6,968 bases of DNA, taken from positions 1-6,968 of the forward strand of contig DFZJ01000194.1 of NCBI GenBank assembly GCA_002382045.1. The letters run 5' to 3'. Of the stretch, positions 5,815 through 6,968 are shown in pieces. Within the stretch, counting starts at the first letter, position 1; each line of letters starts with the position of its first letter. The position numbers and the translations under genes are program-made. The notes under the pieces were generated by a model. The model was not told the origin of the DNA. It did not search any database and saw nothing but the letters and a program-made list of their open reading frames with translations. This DNA comes from Syntrophaceae bacterium UBA4059. Its GTDB lineage: Bacteria > Desulfobacterota > Syntrophia > Syntrophales > Smithellaceae.

Positions 5815-6753
5815 TCACCGAAGATGGATATCTCTACGCGCACACCACATGGTATGTTCGCGCGAGACGGCCTCCTCAACCTGCTCCACGAGCTGTGGAA
5901 AATCCTGGCTGGCCAAATTAACAGCTAGAGCCTCTAGCTCGCTGAGTTCTTGTGCTGCAAGAGCATATGTCTTTTTTAATTCATCGTGGCGCCTCATTTG
6001 ACTCCAGGCTGCAATAACGGCGGCACAGGTCATAAAAACCGGAACCATGTTTACTCTAAGTCCCCCTGTGGATGCTTGAATAATGGCCACAATCACTGCA
6101 ATGCCCTGTAGGATTACAATGGTCCAAAACCATTGCGAACCTATGCGGGCGTTATGAGCAGCTTTATCAGAGTACCAAGTTTTCTGAATACGGATTCTGT
6201 GTTCTAAATAGAAAGCTCTTCGAGCCACGCAGGAAGTACTCCTCATGTGACGCATGAAGTCAGTAATAGCCGGAGCACTGACAACCGCAACATCTGCAAA
6301 ATGTTTATGACATTCTGGTCTTGCTTTCCTCATTTCTTTCAAACTTAAAATGAATTCTTGATCGGCAGTATCATCATCATGAAAAGGTGGGACCGTCATC
6401 ATATATCGCCACGTGGCCGTCTTAACGGATTCAGCAATGGCACGGCAATCAAACCATATATTATCATCTTGGCGCGCGCGACCGACCCATAGTACAAGAA
6501 AACCGGCAGCCAAGACTATAGCTAATACAGTATAGGTACCCCTAAGTACACAATCAGAGAAAAAAGAAACAAATATGCCCAAAAGTCCACCTATGACAAG
6601 GGAACCAAGATATATCTTTTGCAGTAAAAAATAAGTTTTTTGTCTTGAGTTAGCTGTGATGTCTGCGCATTGATACAAACCTGGATAGTTGTGATTATCC
6701 ATAGTGGATGTGGATTTCGTCTGGGAACCAACTGTCATTCTAATTTTTTCCAT
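5815..6753 (-). CDS. SLATT/DUF4231-type four-helix membrane protein, probable effector
   Basis: First gene of the operon and a likely inner-membrane effector. About 312 residues if started at the ATG at 6753. Hydrophobic helices lie near residues 48-66 and 73-91 and again near 206-226 and 233-250, giving two hairpins. Before helix 1 is a soluble stretch with LYQCADITANSRQKTYFLL; after helix 2 is WFDCRAIAESVKTATWRYMM, then PPF, typical of DUF4231/SLATT proteins. The second unit opens with FYLEHRIRIQKTWYSDKAAHN before helix 3, the other SLATT signature, and ends in a long helical tail (about 255-300). SLATT proteins are known as pore-forming or membrane-disrupting effectors of nucleotide-signal defence systems; that role here is inferred from family and context. 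The start is uncertain: the frame stays open to a TTG at 6846, with ATGs at 6780, 6753 and 6738 and no strong ribosome site before any. The protein lies before the TGT-like gene with a 33-base gap. Confidence -1.
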   Translation of the reverse strand: MEKIRMTVGSQTKSTSTMDNHNYPGLYQCADITANSRQKTYFLLQKIYLGSLVIGGLLGIFVSFFSDCVLRGTYTVLAIVLAAGFLVLWVGRARQDDNIWFDCRAIAESVKTATWRYMMTVPPFHDDDTADQEFILSLKEMRKARPECHKHFADVAVVSAPAITDFMRHMRSTSCVARRAFYLEHRIRIQKTWYSDKAAHNARIGSQWFWTIVILQGIAVIVAIIQASTGGLRVNMVPVFMTCAAVIAAWSQMRRHDELKKTYALAAQELSELEALAVNLASQDFPQLVEQVEEAVSREHTMWCARRDIHLR

Positions 6754-6871
6754 TTCAGCTTCTACATAGTAGAAGCTCATTAGAATACATGAGCGCTGGA
6801 ATCTTGCAACACCCTCCGAAAAGAGATACGGAGCCGTGCAATACAAACATTGTATACTTATTTACTTTGAT

Positions 6872-6877
6872 ATTATA
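6872..6877 (-). promoter_or_regulatory. Possible -10 box of the operon promoter
   Basis: The minus strand carries a perfect TATAAT at 6877-6872 within an AT-rich stretch upstream of the SLATT gene. No good TTGACA is found 16-18 bases upstream (candidates there are AAGTAG, AAAGTA and CAAAGT), so the promoter, if real, is weak, activated, or read by another sigma factor. A start near 6865 would leave a leader of about 110 bases to the ATG at 6753. Confidence -1.
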
Positions 6878-6968
6878 ATTGCAGGTCATATTACTACTTT
6901 GAAAAGGCATTGCAAGGGAAAATAAAAGGCTATCCATTACATTTTAATCATTTCTTAAATTCCCGCAC

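Noticed and set aside
6755..6937. Minus-strand 60-residue frame upstream of the SLATT gene
   Set aside because: No ribosome site, unlikely composition, overlaps the presumed promoter and leader; treated as chance.
1..6968. CRISPR array, tRNA or rRNA genes
   Set aside because: No regularly spaced direct repeats and no tRNA- or rRNA-like sequence were seen by eye.

Overview
The window holds one leftward (minus-strand) operon of seven genes, about 6753 down to 1672, that looks like an anti-phage or conflict system. To its left lies about 1.6 kb of degraded sequence. Bacterial Shine-Dalgarno sites, tight gene packing and the gene families point to a bacterium, most likely a proteobacterium with moderate GC. 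I cannot name the genus. The mix of an intact defence-type operon, gene relics and a recombinase scrap is what an accessory (defence) island looks like.

Operon in transcription order: (1) a membrane protein with two SLATT-type two-helix hairpins, a likely effector; (2) a tRNA-guanine transglycosylase (TGT)-like protein without the zinc cysteines; (3) an Ogg/AlkA-type helix-hairpin-helix DNA glycosylase-like protein; (4) a QueC-like 7-deazaguanine synthase with PP-loop and zinc site; (5) a ThsB-type TIR protein that begins Met-Gly-Gly-Gly-Gly; (6) a second, divergent ThsB-type TIR protein; (7) a class III nucleotide-cyclase-like protein. Genes 1 to 6 are joined by overlaps or gaps of at most about 60 bases. 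Gene 7 follows an 85-base gap.

QueC, TGT and Ogg homologues together are the hallmark accessory set of type IV CBASS (Cap9, Cap10, Cap11). No CD-NTase is visible here. In its place are two TIR proteins of the Thoeris ThsB kind, a possible nucleotide cyclase and a SLATT membrane protein. My reading is a chimeric system: the deazaguanine module may modify the glycine-rich N-terminus of the adjacent TIR protein, TIR and/or cyclase proteins may make a nucleotide signal, and the SLATT protein may attack the membrane. The gene families are read from the sequence; the way they work together is inference.

Left region (1-1671): no intact gene is supported. It contains a frameshifted, truncated minus-strand gene of a defence-island-associated family (about 923-1366), a short plus-strand serine-recombinase scrap abutting it (about 842-919), and a near-perfect 14-bp inverted repeat (697-727). 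The right edge (6754-6968) is AT-rich and probably holds the operon promoter.
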